Shown here piece after piece: positions 13,501-23,829 of a DNA stretch of 64,000 nt. The DNA lies in contig NC_088880.1 in NCBI RefSeq assembly GCF_032884065.1, positions 36,324,827-36,388,826 on the forward strand, in the 5' to 3' direction. The notes below the pieces were generated by a model. It worked only from the letters and a program-made list of their open reading frames with translations, was not told the DNA's origin and ran no database searches. The first letter of the stretch is position 1. The number at the start of each line of letters is the position of its first letter. This stretch comes from Artemia franciscana (lineage: Eukaryota > Arthropoda > Branchiopoda > Anostraca > Artemiidae). A program made the translations under genes and the position numbers.

Positions 13501-16500
13501 ATTATAATAAAACAGGTCAAGAAAATATTTTGTTGGAAACATTGTTCTGTATTGCTAATCCAAAAACTGAACAAACTTGGATTGAACCAATTATGAAAAA
13601 TTTCTTAATATTCTTTAGTGTTGTTAATATACATAGTTTGAGCCAATTTTTCATTTAAACTATTATAAATTAGATTATAATTTATATTTTTTTTATCTCT
13701 ATTTATACTAACCCTATTATACATAATTTTTTTTAATTTTTACAAAACTATGTGACAGCCCAACAATAATTATGAATTATTTTTGTTTGAACTGGCATTA
13801 TTTTGTGATTCATAAGGTCAAATAGCAAAAATAACTAATATTACACAAATGATTTCAAGTTTACAAACCACTTTTTCTATCAATTCAGAGATTTACCAAT
13901 GGGCTAAAAGTCTAATCTTTTCAAATATTTATGTAGATTATGTAAAAACATTAACTTTACCTTCACATTCTAAAACAAAAATTTTAGGGATGGTATCTTT
14001 ATTATTTGGAATTCCAGGGAATCCAAATGGAAGGTTTTCAGGAATCTAGATAATATTTTCTGTTCCTGCAATTGATTTGAATCATTCTAACATGGGGTAA
14101 AACTGACAATTTTAACAAAAAGACTGTCCCTATTTTATCAGATTCTAATATAAAGATACCAGTCATCCTGGCTTTTATATTTTGTTGTGAACTCAACCCA
14201 TTCCTAGGGTTGGTGGTACCCAGGGCAAAATTAATTAGGTTTAGATCTAGATTAGAGGCTATTGAGAAGGAAACATGTTAAGAAAATCATTCTTACTTCA
14301 TAATATGCAGAATAACTTGTAGCTACCATATTCTACATGCAACCTTACTATACTTTACCCCTAACCCTCTTAACATGCAAATATATAGCCAAAATTATGA
14401 ATATGTTAGCTACAATTATTCAACCATGGGTTGAAACAAGAGAGATGCATTGGGATAATACATGGAAAATTTTCAATTTTGGCTGTATATTTAAACACAT
14501 GTAGGGGGGGGGGGGTAAATTATAGCAGGACAGAGTGTAAAATGTGTTAGCTGCATTTATGTTGCATATTATGAAGCAAAAGTATTTTTTTTAGCATATT
14601 TTCATCTTAAAAGCTCTTACTTTAGACCTAAATGATTAATTATGCTGCCCTCTCCCAACTTAAACATGAATATAAAAAAAAAATGCAGAAGCCCTGGCTG
14701 TGGTTCCTGGAGCAGCTTGCTGCAGTTACACACAACCCTTCTGTCCTAAATGGCCCTGCCATTACATTTGGGAGTCAAATGGTACTAGCCTAATCTTTTG
14801 ATACTCCTTTAGAAGAGCCCATAGACAAGATAGTCAGGCTACCTTGATGAGAATTAAACCCCAAAAAAACAAGAGCTAAGAGCTCATATGGCACTTGTGA
14901 CGAGGTCGGAAGAGCCGAGAGCTCATATGGTACGAGGTCGGAAGAGCCAAGAGCTCATTTGGACGAGGTCGGAAGAGCCGAGAGCTCATATGGTAAAGGG
15001 TCGGAAGAGCCAAGAGCCAAGAGCTCATTTGGCACTTGTGAGAAGGTCAGAACCTAAAGTTAAACTTTATAGCACAAGATCCTTCTAAATATCAAATTTC
15101 ATTAAGATCTGGCCACCCTTTCATAAGTTACAAATACCTCAATTTTCAAAATTACCTCCCCCCTCCCAATTCCACCAAAGAGAGCAGATCCGGTCCACTT
15201 ATGTCAGTCACGTATCTTAGACAGGTTTCTATTCTTCCCATCCAGTTTCATCCTGATCTCACCGCTTTAAGTATTTTCTAAGATTTCCGGTCCCCCCAAC
15301 TGCCCCCCCCCCAATTACGTTTGATCCGGTTGAGATTTAAAATAAGATATCAGAGTTACGAGGTCCTTCTAAATATGAAGTTTCATGAAGATCCGATCAC
15401 TCCTTCGTAAGTTAAAAATATGTTATTTTTCTTATTTTTCAGAATTACCCCCCCCCCCCCCGCAATTGAGCGGATCCGTTCCAATTATGTAAATTACGTA
15501 TGCAAGACTTTTGCTTATTTTTCCAACCAAGTTTCATCCCAATCCCTCCAATCTAAGCGTTTCCCATCATTTTAGGTCTCCCCACCCCAAACTTCCCCCA
15601 ATGTCACCAGATCCGGTCAGGATTTAAAATAAGAGCTTTGAGCCACGATATCCTTCTAAAAATCAAATTTCATGGAGATCCAATCACCCGTTCGTAAGTT
15701 AAAAATACCTCATTTTTTCTAATTTTTCAGAATTAACCCCCCCCCCCCAACTACCCAAAAGAGAGCGGATCCGTTCCGTTTATGTCGATCATCTATCTAG
15801 GACTTGTGTTTATTTTTCCCACCATGTTTCATCCCGATCCCTCCACTCTAAGTGTTTTCCAAGTTTTAGGTTCCCCCTCCCAACTCCCCGCCCCCATCAC
15901 AAGATCTGGTCGGGATTTAAAATAAGAGCTCTAAGACACGATATCCTTCTAAACATCAAATTTCATTGAGATCCGATCACCCATTCGCAAGTTGAAAATA
16001 CCTCATTTTTCTAATTTTTAAGACTTACTCCCCCCCCCCCCAACTACCCCAAAGAGAACAAATAAGTTCCGATTATGTCAATCATGTATCTAGGACTTGC
16101 GCTTATTTTTCCCATCAAGTTTCATCCCAATCCCTCTACTCTAAGTGTTTTCCAAGATTTTAGGTTTCCCCCCTCCAACTCCCCCCAATGTCATCAGACC
16201 CAGTCGGGATTTAAAATAAGAGCTCTGAGACACAATATCATTCCAAACATCAAATTTCATTAAGATCCAATCACCCGCTCATAAGTTAAAAATACTTCAT
16301 TTTTTCTATTTTTCCGAATTAACCGGCCCCTACTCCCCCCCCCCCCCAGATGGTCAAATCGGGAAAACGACTATTTCTAATTTAATCTGGTCCGGTCCCT
16401 GATACGCTTGCCAAATTTCATCGTCCTAGCTTACCTGGAAGTGCCTAAAGTAGCAAAACCGGGACTTTAGGTTTTCCCCCTCTGACTCCCCCCAATGTCA

Positions 16501-17659
16501 TCAGATCCGGTCGGGATTTAAAATAAGAGCTCTAAGACACAATATCATTCCAAACATGAAATTTCATTAAGATCCAAATACCCGCTGATAAGTTAAAAAT
16601 ACTTCATTTTTTCTATTTTTTGCGAATTAACTGGGCCCCCACTCCCCCCCAGATGGTCAAATCGGGAAAACGACTATTTCTAATTTAATCTGGTGCGGTC
16701 CCTGATACGCTTGCCAAATTTCATCATCCTAGCTTACCTGGAAGTGCCTAAAGTAGCAAAACTGGGACAGACCGACAGACAGACAGACCGACAGAATTGG
16801 TGACTGCTATATGTCACTTGGTTAATACCAAGTGCCATAATAAGCAAATTTTGCAAATGAATCCAAATTATCAGTGGATAAGAAGTAGTTTAACAACCAT
16901 TGCATAAAACAGACAAGTAAACCCACTAGGCTATTATCATTTAGGCTAAATGGGTAGGTCCAGGAATAGGCTTTATCATACTGCTAGCAATTACCCTAGA
17001 CCTACCTTTTGTTTTTACTAAAGAAAGCTAGGATATTTAGTCCTCTTATAAACACACACTAGCATATCTGGTTTGTTTGTCTTGGTAGGCCTAAATCGAA
17101 AATTTGCATAGGCTATTAGGCTACTGAGCTATTAATACCTTTTCATGACAGCCTAAGGAATGAAAACTTGGCCAAAGATGTGGAAATGTAACTTAATAGG
17201 TTATTTTAAACAAAAAACTGGAAAGCAGTGTTTAGTTTCCAAGGCTGTGCAAAGCTTTGTTGAATAAGGAATGGGGAGGGGCTGAACTTAAAAATTACAC
17301 CACAAAATACATGAGAGCTGCAAATGGTTTGGTAAAATCCTAGGCAAGCTATTTTTTGCTATCTTGGACAGAGGTTAGGTTAATAAAATAAAAAACTTCA
17401 GGGATTGATCAAGTTTCATTTTCCTAACCCCTATACAAAATGGAAAAAGGTAGCTTGTCAAAAATTTTGCTGATATTTCTTGAGAAACTTGTTATAAAGC
17501 CTCATCTGCACTCATCCCACGTAAGGCATCTTCTAGGTCTTTCAAAAACACATGGGCTACAATAACCAGTGGCTATTTCCCAATGCTTACCCTTTTTCTA
17601 TGGCCTCGTTCACCATCCAAACTTTTCAAGAATGGAAGGTGCAATGTTTCCTCCATCAT
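2691..17659 (-). CDS. probable five-exon gene, acidic C-terminus, unknown function
   Basis: This gene was built by reading exon-like blocks with splice signals. The join, minus strand, is 17659-17591, 14045-13961, 4196-4132, 3600-3535, 2849-2691. Lengths 69+85+65+66+159 give 444 nt, that is 147 codons and a stop, with phases 0/1/0/0 matching at every junction. The N-terminus reads MMEETLHLPFLKSLDGERG. Exon 2 holds IPENLPFGFPGIPNNKDTIP. The tail is acidic (LFDGEDEGSEDGLSWNELED) and ends RYSFF. No domain is recognised. The introns (about 3.5 and 9.8 kb, then 0.5 and 0.7 kb) hold FB copies, tandem-repeat elements and retroelement fragments. Exon 1 is the weakest part. Another set of junctions is possible: exon 3 read in phase 0 and exon 4 starting at 3589. 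That version would need an extra exon. Confidence 0.42.
3535..3600 (-). CDS. internal exon of the split gene
   Basis: It reads TSIRTYLGETDLKLLSNIMD then WE, ending at a consensus donor GTAAGT (3534-3529). The acceptor is either TTCAAG before 3600 or ATCAG before 3589; which one depends on the phase of the exon upstream. Confidence 0.5.
4132..4196 (-). CDS. internal exon of the split gene
   Basis: A 65-nt block lies between an acceptor (GTGTGTGCTTAG) and a donor GTAAAA. It is open in two frames. The one entered in phase 1 reads KRQGTIYKKSSNRAEFASCVE and fits exon 2 upstream and the 3600 acceptor downstream. The other reads LRDKVLSIRKVLIEQNLLHV. Confidence 0.45.
4507..4568 (+). repeat. poly(A) tract of 62 A
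   Basis: An uninterrupted run of 62 A. No clear retroposon body or target duplication is seen beside it. Length may be unreliable in assembly. Confidence 0.9.
5165..6035 (+). mobile_element. diverged FB element copy
   Basis: In sense orientation it carries the arm block (GTTCATTTTAAGTTTTAATG), the middle block (GGAAATCCTGCTCCATCTCC) and the 3' end (CTCCTTATTTATAGTTCTTT...CAGTTTGAT). It is much diverged from the other copies and so looks old. The arm block occurs twice, near 5263 and 5400, as a direct repeat of about 90 bp. Open frames here are not coding. Confidence 0.7.
6240..6720 (+). repeat. dispersed repeat family Y, copy 1
   Basis: This resembles 60537-60980 (+) and, reversed, 62110-62340. 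Shared marks are an AATGAACA(A/G)AATTAAAAT block, runs of AATAAAT, a pyrimidine patch, and GTGTTTTATTAAAACTAT. It has no coding capacity. The element type is unknown. Confidence 0.65.
6815..8655 (+). mobile_element. tandem-repeat element, copy 1, lacking its 3' end
   Basis: The start (GAGCTAAGGGCCAAAAGATC) matches the lead-in of the copy at 14860. It then holds about six units of roughly 300 bp, each made of two related half-units. One half carries GATCCGATCACC and CGTAAGTTAAAAATACC; the other carries TATGTCAATCATGTATCTAG and CAAGTTTCATCCC. Poly(C) runs separate the halves. Anchor sequences at 8217 and 8517 show the 300-bp period. The (GACA)n tract and terminal hairpin seen at 16766-16834 are absent here. 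Confidence 0.8.
8800..9240 (+). pseudogene. jockey/CR1-like retrotransposon, endonuclease fragment
   Basis: The frame 8857-9240 contains TSRSTSLDIILNNPSNFSPL, which matches the C-terminal part of the APE endonuclease of jockey/CR1-type elements (a 'LDLILTN' motif followed by a leucine/serine-rich stretch). Frameshifts lie upstream. The frame stops where an FB copy starts at 9241. The reverse transcriptase part resumes at about 11086, so the two blocks are probably one element split by the FB insertion. Confidence 0.55.
9241..11011 (+). mobile_element. FB element, near full-length copy
   Basis: Arms lie at 9242-9365 and 9403-9526, almost perfect mirrors, with a 37-nt loop (9366-9402). The middle differs from other copies. 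It has a second half-arm at about 9600-9720 and about 400 bp (9770-10160) that partly resembles the repeat at 23990-24120. From 10160 onward it matches the copies at 34050 and 57000 closely, ending in the 3' hairpin and TTTGA at 11011. It is non-coding. It sits inside a jockey/CR1-like fragment. Confidence 0.85.
11012..11085 (+). repeat. short repeats copied from the insertion flank
   Basis: Right of the FB copy, variants of ACCAGCAAATAATCTA occur three times directly and once inverted. The left flank just before 9241 holds ACCAGCAAACAATCTA. The pattern looks like templated filler DNA at the insertion site. Confidence 0.6.
11086..12210 (+). pseudogene. jockey/CR1-like retrotransposon, reverse transcriptase remnants
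   Basis: Broken frames include SQPCFLNPIPPEIFVSSFKL (ending about 11923) followed by LLDITISSNLKWDIHIKD, and LEYACSVWHPGI near 12080-12115. These are the usual late RT/thumb motifs of jockey/CR1-like elements. Several frameshifts and stops are present and no catalytic box is visible. It is probably the continuation of the fragment at 8800-9240. Confidence 0.65.
12211..12814. other. no recognisable feature
   Basis: T-rich sequence inside intron 2 of the split gene. An open frame at 12091-12360 is mostly hydrophobic and Phe-rich, as expected of poly-T sequence, and is not taken as a gene. Confidence 0.5.
12815..13345 (-). pseudogene. RTE-like retrotransposon fragment, C-terminal part
   Basis: The minus strand reads ILEATVMTGVKYDSVAWELK and LLDVFHRNCLQN, close to the matching stretch of the element at 21845-23150. 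Farther 5', at about 13200-13340, a decayed polymerase box region is seen. Frameshifts and stops make it dead. Confidence 0.75.
13346..13960. other. intronic sequence, nothing recognised
   Basis: AT-rich. A plus-strand open frame at 13360-13596 has no recognisable motif and lies inside the proposed intron, so it is not called a gene. Confidence 0.45.
13961..14045 (-). CDS. exon 2 of the split gene
   Basis: Only one of three frames is open: IPENLPFGFPGIPNNKDTIP then KIFVLECE. The acceptor is ATTATCTAG before 14045 and the donor is a strong AAG|GTAAAG at 13961/13960. It begins in phase 0 and ends in phase 1, which fits its proposed neighbours. Confidence 0.5.
14046..14859. other. intron 1, unique-looking sequence
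   Basis: No repeat family or gene recognised. There is a run of G near 14503-14514 and a short A run near 14675. Confidence 0.5.
14860..16855 (+). mobile_element. tandem-repeat element, complete copy with 3' hairpin
   Basis: Order: a minisatellite lead-in (14875-15050), about six units of roughly 290-300 bp of the same repeat as 6815-8655, a GACAGACC microsatellite (16766-16794), then two hairpins. The hairpins are GTGAC...GTCAC (16800-16817) and CACTTGGT-TAAT-ACCAAGTG (16815-16834). Internal tandem core repeats plus a GACA-type microsatellite and a 3' hairpin recall the non-autonomous Helitron/Helentron-like 'pearl' and DINE elements of other invertebrates. That comparison is inference. Confidence 0.75.
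14875..15050 (+). repeat. minisatellite of about 37 bp
   Basis: Four to five copies of a unit around GAGGTCGGAAGAGCC and GAGAGCTCATATGG. Because copies stay in one frame they give a repetitive open frame, which is not considered coding. Confidence 0.8.
16856..17200. other. no recognisable feature
   Basis: Short stretch of intron 1 between the tandem-repeat element and the duplicated region. Nothing supported. Confidence 0.5.
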
Positions 17660-18660
17660 TTTTAATCTAAGGTATGAAACCTAATCCAACGTTACACACA
17701 ATTTTCCTTATTTTTCATTAATGTACCGGTCACTGCTGAAACAAGGCTAACACGTGCATTTTCTTCATTTCTTCCACGATGACTAAAATAAATAGATGGC
17801 AGTTTGTGATTTAAGCGGCAATGCACTTTTAAAGCCCCTTTTGAATTACCATTGGATACAACTGCATGAAGATTAGGGTTCGAGTCGTTTTGTAGTAACG
17901 TAACATCGTTCTGTAGTAATCAAACGTCACCGACCATCCACTATACGGCTTTTCCACTTAATATTAAAATCCTTGGGTATAATTTGTAAAAGATAAAAAC
18001 AAATACTTATCCAGCAGCTTTTCAACTGAAACGCTATAGGTGAATAGGCAAATTTCGTCATAAACATTAATCACGTGCACTCCATTGTAAGTGTACCTTA
18101 TGTACAAAATTCTGAATTCTGAATATGTGTTATATTTCACAATTACTGTCTCCATTCGTGCTTTGCATATAACTTCACACATTTTTCCTTTTTTGGAAGG
18201 ATTGAATTTTCTGTTTGTATCTGACGTGATTTATTTTTAGTAATCCTTAATTTTTCTGGGCCAGCAGGTGTAATTTTATTTGACAACTGACCCAGAACGC
18301 TTCAAGTAGTAATCCTAGTAGCCTCTGACAGTAGCCTAGTAGCTTCTTGTGAAACGCTAAGGATAAATAATTTTGGAATGCTCAAATCATACTAACACAG
18401 TCAACAGACAATATTGTAATGACAACGTTTTGCCCATCAGACCCAGAATGCACCTGACGTTCTTATCCACTGTGTTTTGACAAATACCATCGTGTCGATA
18501 AAGGTGAATAGAATGGTATCCTAACGTGCACAATGGGCAATAAAATTAACGACTGCCCTATGTAATGCAGACGGTAGAATTACAGCCACCAACTGCCACT
18601 ACATTTGTCGTCTTTTTTTGTTTTTTTTTTAAGCATCTAACATACCTATGATAATATCAT
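17200..18660. repeat. diverged duplication, unit A
   Basis: Blocks at 17219-17610 and 18388-18640 match 18707-18955 and 18968-19215 in order. Unit A contains about 760 bp (17610-18365) that unit B lacks; this extra part holds the start codon of proposed exon 1. Confidence 0.6.
17591..17659 (-). CDS. tentative first exon of the split gene
   Basis: From a double ATG at 17659 and 17656, 23 codons read MMEETLHLPFLKSLDGERGH then RKR, to a donor AGG|GTAAGC. It ends in phase 0, as exon 2 requires. Against it: the 3' end of the block lies in a duplicated repeat-like region, and the copy near 18950 lacks both the ATG part and the GT. Confidence 0.35.
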
Positions 18661-18689
18661 ATACAAAAACAAAATACCAATTAACAGAT

Positions 18690-19220
18690 CTTTTCAAGCA
18701 AGGAGCTAGAAAGTAGTGTTTTGCTACCAAGGCTGTGCAAAACTTCTGTTGAATAGGGAGGTGGTGATTTTGAAAATTACACGATGGTAAAATTAAATAG
18801 AATACATGAGAGTTGCAAACGCTCTTTTATTTCTTGAGAACCTTGTTGTAAAGGCTTTTCTGCACTCATCTAGTGTTGGATTCTTCGAGGCCTGTGAGAA
18901 ACGCATACATTAGCCAGCGGCTATTTTCAAATGACTGCCCTTTTCCTATGGCCTCAAACGCGCTAATAAAGTCAACAGACGGTAATGTCATCGCGACAGT
19001 TTGCCCTTTAGACCCGAAATGTACATGGCGCTTTTAACCGAAAGGGCTTTGACAACCGCCATCGTTTCAATAGAGGTGGATAGGATGGTGTGTCGATGCA
19101 CACTATGGGCGATAAAATAAATGATCTGTTTATTTAATGTCGACGGTACCAATGCAGCCACAAACCATTCGTCGTTTTTTTTTAACGATCTATCATATCT
19201 GTGGTTATATCATACAAAAA
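18690..19220. repeat. diverged duplication, unit B
   Basis: Shorter partner of 17200-18660. Where unit A has the GT donor, unit B has GC. One minus-strand frame is open for about 30 codons (SVDFISAFEAIGKGQSFENS) but shows no known motif. Confidence 0.55.
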
Positions 19221-20679
19221 AAAATCAACTAAACAAGAGGTCATAAATGAATTACATTTTTCTGGGAAGTGGGGGGGCAACTGTAAATGAAATTTATAGA
19301 TAATTTGATTAGGAATCACCAAGAAATTCAAGGAAATTTGAAATGTTAGGATATCAGGCCCAAATTGGTCTTTGTCCTCAACCCTGACCAAATCAAGACC
19401 TTTTTATTATGAATGGAAAAACTTGGGTGCTAATTTAAACTATTGGTCCTAAACTAAAAACAATTTTAATAAGATTTGGCTTTAGAATAACTTCTGGTTT
19501 AACTACAATGCTTGAATGTCTAGTCGACTCAAACGAGTAAAGGGGGACAGAAAATGTGTTTTTAAATGTGTGTGGGAGAGGGGGCACATTTTTCGTTTTC
19601 AATTTTTTTAATTGAAAATCGGAAAAGGTTTTGGTCAATGAACAAATAAAAATAATTATACCTAAACTTGCACCCGCTTTACAGTCAATTGCTTCGAAAA
19701 TTCAACTTGCGTCAAGGGTTACAAAACAAAACCGGTTTTATTACGTGGTGGCTAGAAAACTACCTCCAACTTGCTTCAGATGCTTCCTCCTTCATTCGAT
19801 AAAAAAAATATTTTCCTTTTAAACTAAAAAAGGAATTAATTGCAAAGAAGGTTAAGAACTGTTAAATTTGACCAATTTTTTATGTCCAGCCACAATATTG
19901 GGATAATTACACTGCTCAATCCTTATTTAACAATTATTGGTAATTGAAACTAATTGTTCGGCTAGATCTGTGGTCGACTGATGCGGCATAGGTAGAATGC
20001 TTACCACCCAATGCGTAAACACTACGCTATTTTAGAGCGAAGTAGTAAAAACCTCATCGGTAAAACATCCGATTTGTAAAATGTGACAAGTGTGTTTTGG
20101 GCCCTAGCTTTTAATTTGTGCCCTTTTACCTTGGAATAGCTAATTGAATAGTATTTCTCACAGCAATTTTAAAATAATACTGTAATGCGCATTAAGATTG
20201 AATCAACCAGCTGTCAGTCCTTAATTAGTTAATTAATTATTTCCAATGTTTCTTACCGTTCTTGAACACGAGCAAAACAACATAACACTTAAAAAATATC
20301 ATAAATTCTTACTGTATTTTGAACTTACAATTCATATGACGATATGGAAAACAATAGGACTTTTATTTCTGTCGTCAAGAGATCGAAAAATGTTGACATA
20401 ATAATAATAGTTTACAAATTGATTACTAGCCGTGTCGACGGAGAACTTAGTAAAACTACATAATTCCTTGTCTTGTCAACAGAGATGCTAATTAAAAGGT
20501 AGCACTAGCCCCTTTACTAAGACAATAGTTAATTTCATAATTTCGTTTTGCTTTCGAAGGAGGAGAGCCTAGTCGACTTTTTGTACAGATGGACTGGAAA
20601 AAAGAGGTAATCTTGCAGCCTTGTGGAACAGGTATTCTTGTTAGGGGACTCTCAGTACAAAAATATATCTCCGCTAAAC
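19221..20679. other. no recognisable gene
   Basis: AT-rich unique-looking sequence. Open frames of 60-70 codons occur on both strands, without motifs or splice signals I could link. Confidence 0.5.
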
Positions 20680-20976
20680 TCGTCCAATATTTACTTTGTA
20701 TTCCAAACGAATAATCTAGCTATAAATTTTCCATGGCACTTCCGTGTGCAAAAAAAAAAAAAAAAAAAACCTTAGATTCAGACCTGACATCGTAAAGTAA
20801 GTATTTTCAAAACCGGCGATTACTTCAACAAATAATTTGTTCGCCTTCAAATCCTTCAATAATCAATTTGCTTGTATTTGATTTTCGATGTGCCTCATCC
20901 TCCACGTCTCGCCCAATATTTACTTTGCATTCGAAACGAATAATCTGGCTATAAATTTTCCATGGCACTTCCGTGT

Positions 20977-21037
<61 letters not shown>

Positions 21038-21175
21038 AGATTCAGACCTGACATCGTAAAGTAAGTATTTTCGAAACCGGGGATTACTTCAACAAATAAT
21101 TTGTTCGCCTTCAAATCCTTCGATAATCAATTTGCTTGTATTTGATTTTCAATGTACCTCCTCCTCCATGTCTTT
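20680..21175 (+). repeat. tandem duplication with expanded poly(A)
   Basis: Two units start near 20685 and 20914 (CAATATTTACTTTG). They are nearly identical except that the internal A run is 20 nt (20750-20769) in the first and 55 nt (20979-21033) in the second. A Phe-rich minus-strand frame here is only the poly(A) read backwards. Confidence 0.9.
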
Positions 21176-21184
21176 TTCTAACAC

Positions 21185-21250
21185 TCCCGTGGTTAAGGTA
21201 GGAAATGAGGTTAGCAGCTGGTTTTGTATTAAGTCTTGATTTAAGCAAGA
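21185..21250 (+). pseudogene. small sense fragment of the RTE-like element
   Basis: It encodes VVKVGNEVSSWFCIKS, the stretch just before the catalytic box in the antisense copy at 22246-22809. A neighbouring fragment of the same family thus lies in the opposite orientation. Confidence 0.6.
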
Positions 21251-21262
21251 CTTGATTTAAGA

Positions 21263-21844
<582 letters not shown>

Positions 21845-23150
21845 ACCTACGCACGCTCCTTCTCCAACCTAACCTATTCAAGGCCTCCCTCTTTACACCC
21901 TCCCAGAAAGTTCCCATTTCCTTTAATTTTGTATGTATGACATCCTCCCAGCCCAGACAAGGACGACCTGCTTTGCGTGTAGCCCCAGGCTGTCGGCGAA
22001 AAAGGACAATCTTCGGCAATCTGTCATCCTTCATCCGCAGAACGTGGCCTAGCCATCTCAAACTTTCTTTCATTATAGCCCTAGAAAGTGGGATGGAAAA
22101 CCATTTTTCGTACAACTTACTGTTTGAATTGCGGTCAGCCGGGTACCCAGAACAATCCGTAGGCAATTTCGCTAGAAAACATCTAGTAAACTCTCACCTG
22201 CTTTTCGGAGTTCCCATGCTTCAGAGCCATATTTAACCACTGTCATCACTGTAGCTTCCAACATTCTAATCTGGTTTGCAGACTTATCTTTCTATTCTTC
22301 CAAAATTTTTTTAACTGTGAAAAAACACCCTGAGCCATAGCTATTCTACTTTTAACATCTTCACTGCTCCCACCGTCTTTACTAATAATACTACCAAGGT
22401 AAGCGAAACTGCCAACCTTATCAATCTTTTCGTTACCCAACGTCACCATTTCATCTTCACTTATTCCTAGCCTTAGTGACTTAGTCTTCTTAACATTCAT
22501 TTTCAAACCTATTCTAGCACCCTGAACTCGCAAAACCTCTAAAAATTCATTCATTTCGCTCACACTTTCATCTAATATGCTTAAATCATCAGCATAATCT
22601 AATTCCAGGAGCGTTTTTCCTCCCCATTTCATTCCCTGGTCTCCAATTGCCTTTCCTGTGCTCCTTAAGACGAAGTCCATCAAAATGATCCATATAAAGG
22701 GGTATAGAACACAACCCTTCTTAACTCCTGATTTAATACAAAACCAGTTGCTAACCTCATTTTCTACCTTAACCGCAGCAGTATTATTCTCGTACATAGC
22801 AAAAATCACTTTAATGTATTTTTCTGGTATGCCATATAAAGATAAGACCTTTGCTAACGCTCTTCTATCAACAGAATCGAAAGCTTACTCATAATCGATA
22901 AAACTGAGGACCAAAGGTGTTTGACAACGAAGAGACTTCTAAATTATTAACCTAAGAGTGAAAACTTGGTCGACACATCCTCTACCTTTTCTATAACCAC
23001 ACTGTTCTTCCCTTAAAACTTTGTTTACAGCATCTCTCAGTCTAAAAAGTATCATATTGCTAAGTATTTTGCTACCTACAGAGACCAGAGTAATACCTCG
23101 ATAATTACGACACCCACTCTTGTCATATTTCATTTCCTTTTAGCCCTAGA
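21845..23150 (-). pseudogene. RTE-like retrotransposon, RT and C-terminal domain
   Basis: This encodes the middle and end of an RTE-type ('craniofacial development protein 2-like') polyprotein. Blocks in order: CRNYRGITLVSVGSKILSNM with REEQCGYRKGRGCVDQ (23133-22939); SGVKKGCVLYPFIWIILMDF and the catalytic LDYADDLSILDE (box at about 22596-22585); then YLGSIISKDGGSSEDVKSRI; finally LRWLGHVLRMKDDRLPKIVL (21681-22166). Frameshifts and a stop separate the blocks near 22880 and 22245. The endonuclease is missing. The YADD box is intact but the copy is dead. Confidence 0.9.
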
Positions 23151-23229
23151 GGGTTGGAAAAAAAGAACAATCTTCAGTAATCTATCAGCCTCCGTAGGCA
23201 ATTTCTCTGGGAGAAGTTTTGTAACTCAC

Positions 23230-23460
23230 AGGACGCGTGTGACCTTTTTCCTTTTTCATGTATATTTATGGCCCCAAGCGAGGGTAACCTTTTCTAATGA
23301 TGAATCCTTCATTTAAATAGGGCAAATTGCATAATTTACAATCCCTGCCTTGGGGCGTCTGGTGGGGATTGCATCCCGGGGGCAAAATTACTTGAATTTT
23401 TACTGTTTTGAACATAATCGTCTTTTCAAAATTTTGATCAGTGACAGTGGAAGGAACTTT
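23230..23460 (+). repeat. dispersed repeat family W, partial copy
   Basis: Marks such as GCAAATTGCATAATTTA and AAAATTTTGATCA are shared with 62850-62900, 63080-63110 and 63480-63500 in the duplicated block at the window's end. Non-coding. Confidence 0.5.
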
Positions 23461-23561
23461 AAAAAAAACAGCCCTAGCATCGTTACTTCAACGAAGTTCA
23501 ACCAGGACTCCTGGTTGAACTTCGTTGAAGTAACGATGCTAGGGCTGTTTTTTTTTAAAGT
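23455..23561. repeat. near-perfect palindrome with a single central base
   Basis: Arms of 53 bp (23455-23507 and 23509-23561 or 23562) mirror each other, differing only by one T in a poly-T run, around one C at 23508. The halves hold CAGCCCTAGCATCGTTACTT. Such a spacer-less palindrome is normally unstable. Confidence 0.9.
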
Positions 23562-23589
23562 TTTTAAATAACATTATTTAGTTTTAATT

Positions 23590-23825
23590 CTCACAATTTA
23601 ATGTAAGTTTATTCATATATACATATTTTCTCTCTTGTTCTCGTATTGTGCTGAAGACGACCCTTGGACATAGGACCGAAATATTCACAGAACTGATTTC
23701 CACTGTCTTGAAAAGATTTTCCCTATTGTTTCTACTTTGTATTTGTTTAATCCAATTAGTTTTTAGTAAAGCGTAAATGACACTGACCCTGTATGAGAGG
23801 AATGATAAATTAACCATAAATGCAA
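23590..23825 (+). repeat. retroelement-like UTR sequence
   Basis: The stretch CTGAAGACGACCCTTGGACA followed by CCGAAATATTC resembles the conserved motif found beside many Penelope-like and non-LTR elements. No reverse transcriptase is visible, so this is a weak call. Confidence 0.3.
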
Positions 23826-23829
23826 TAAT

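Noticed and set aside
14888..15088. Repetitive peptide TRSEEPRAHMV as a possible repeat protein
   Set aside because: It comes from a 37-bp minisatellite at the start of a non-coding tandem-repeat element.
20920..21114. Phe-rich minus-strand frame
   Set aside because: It is poly(A) read on the opposite strand.
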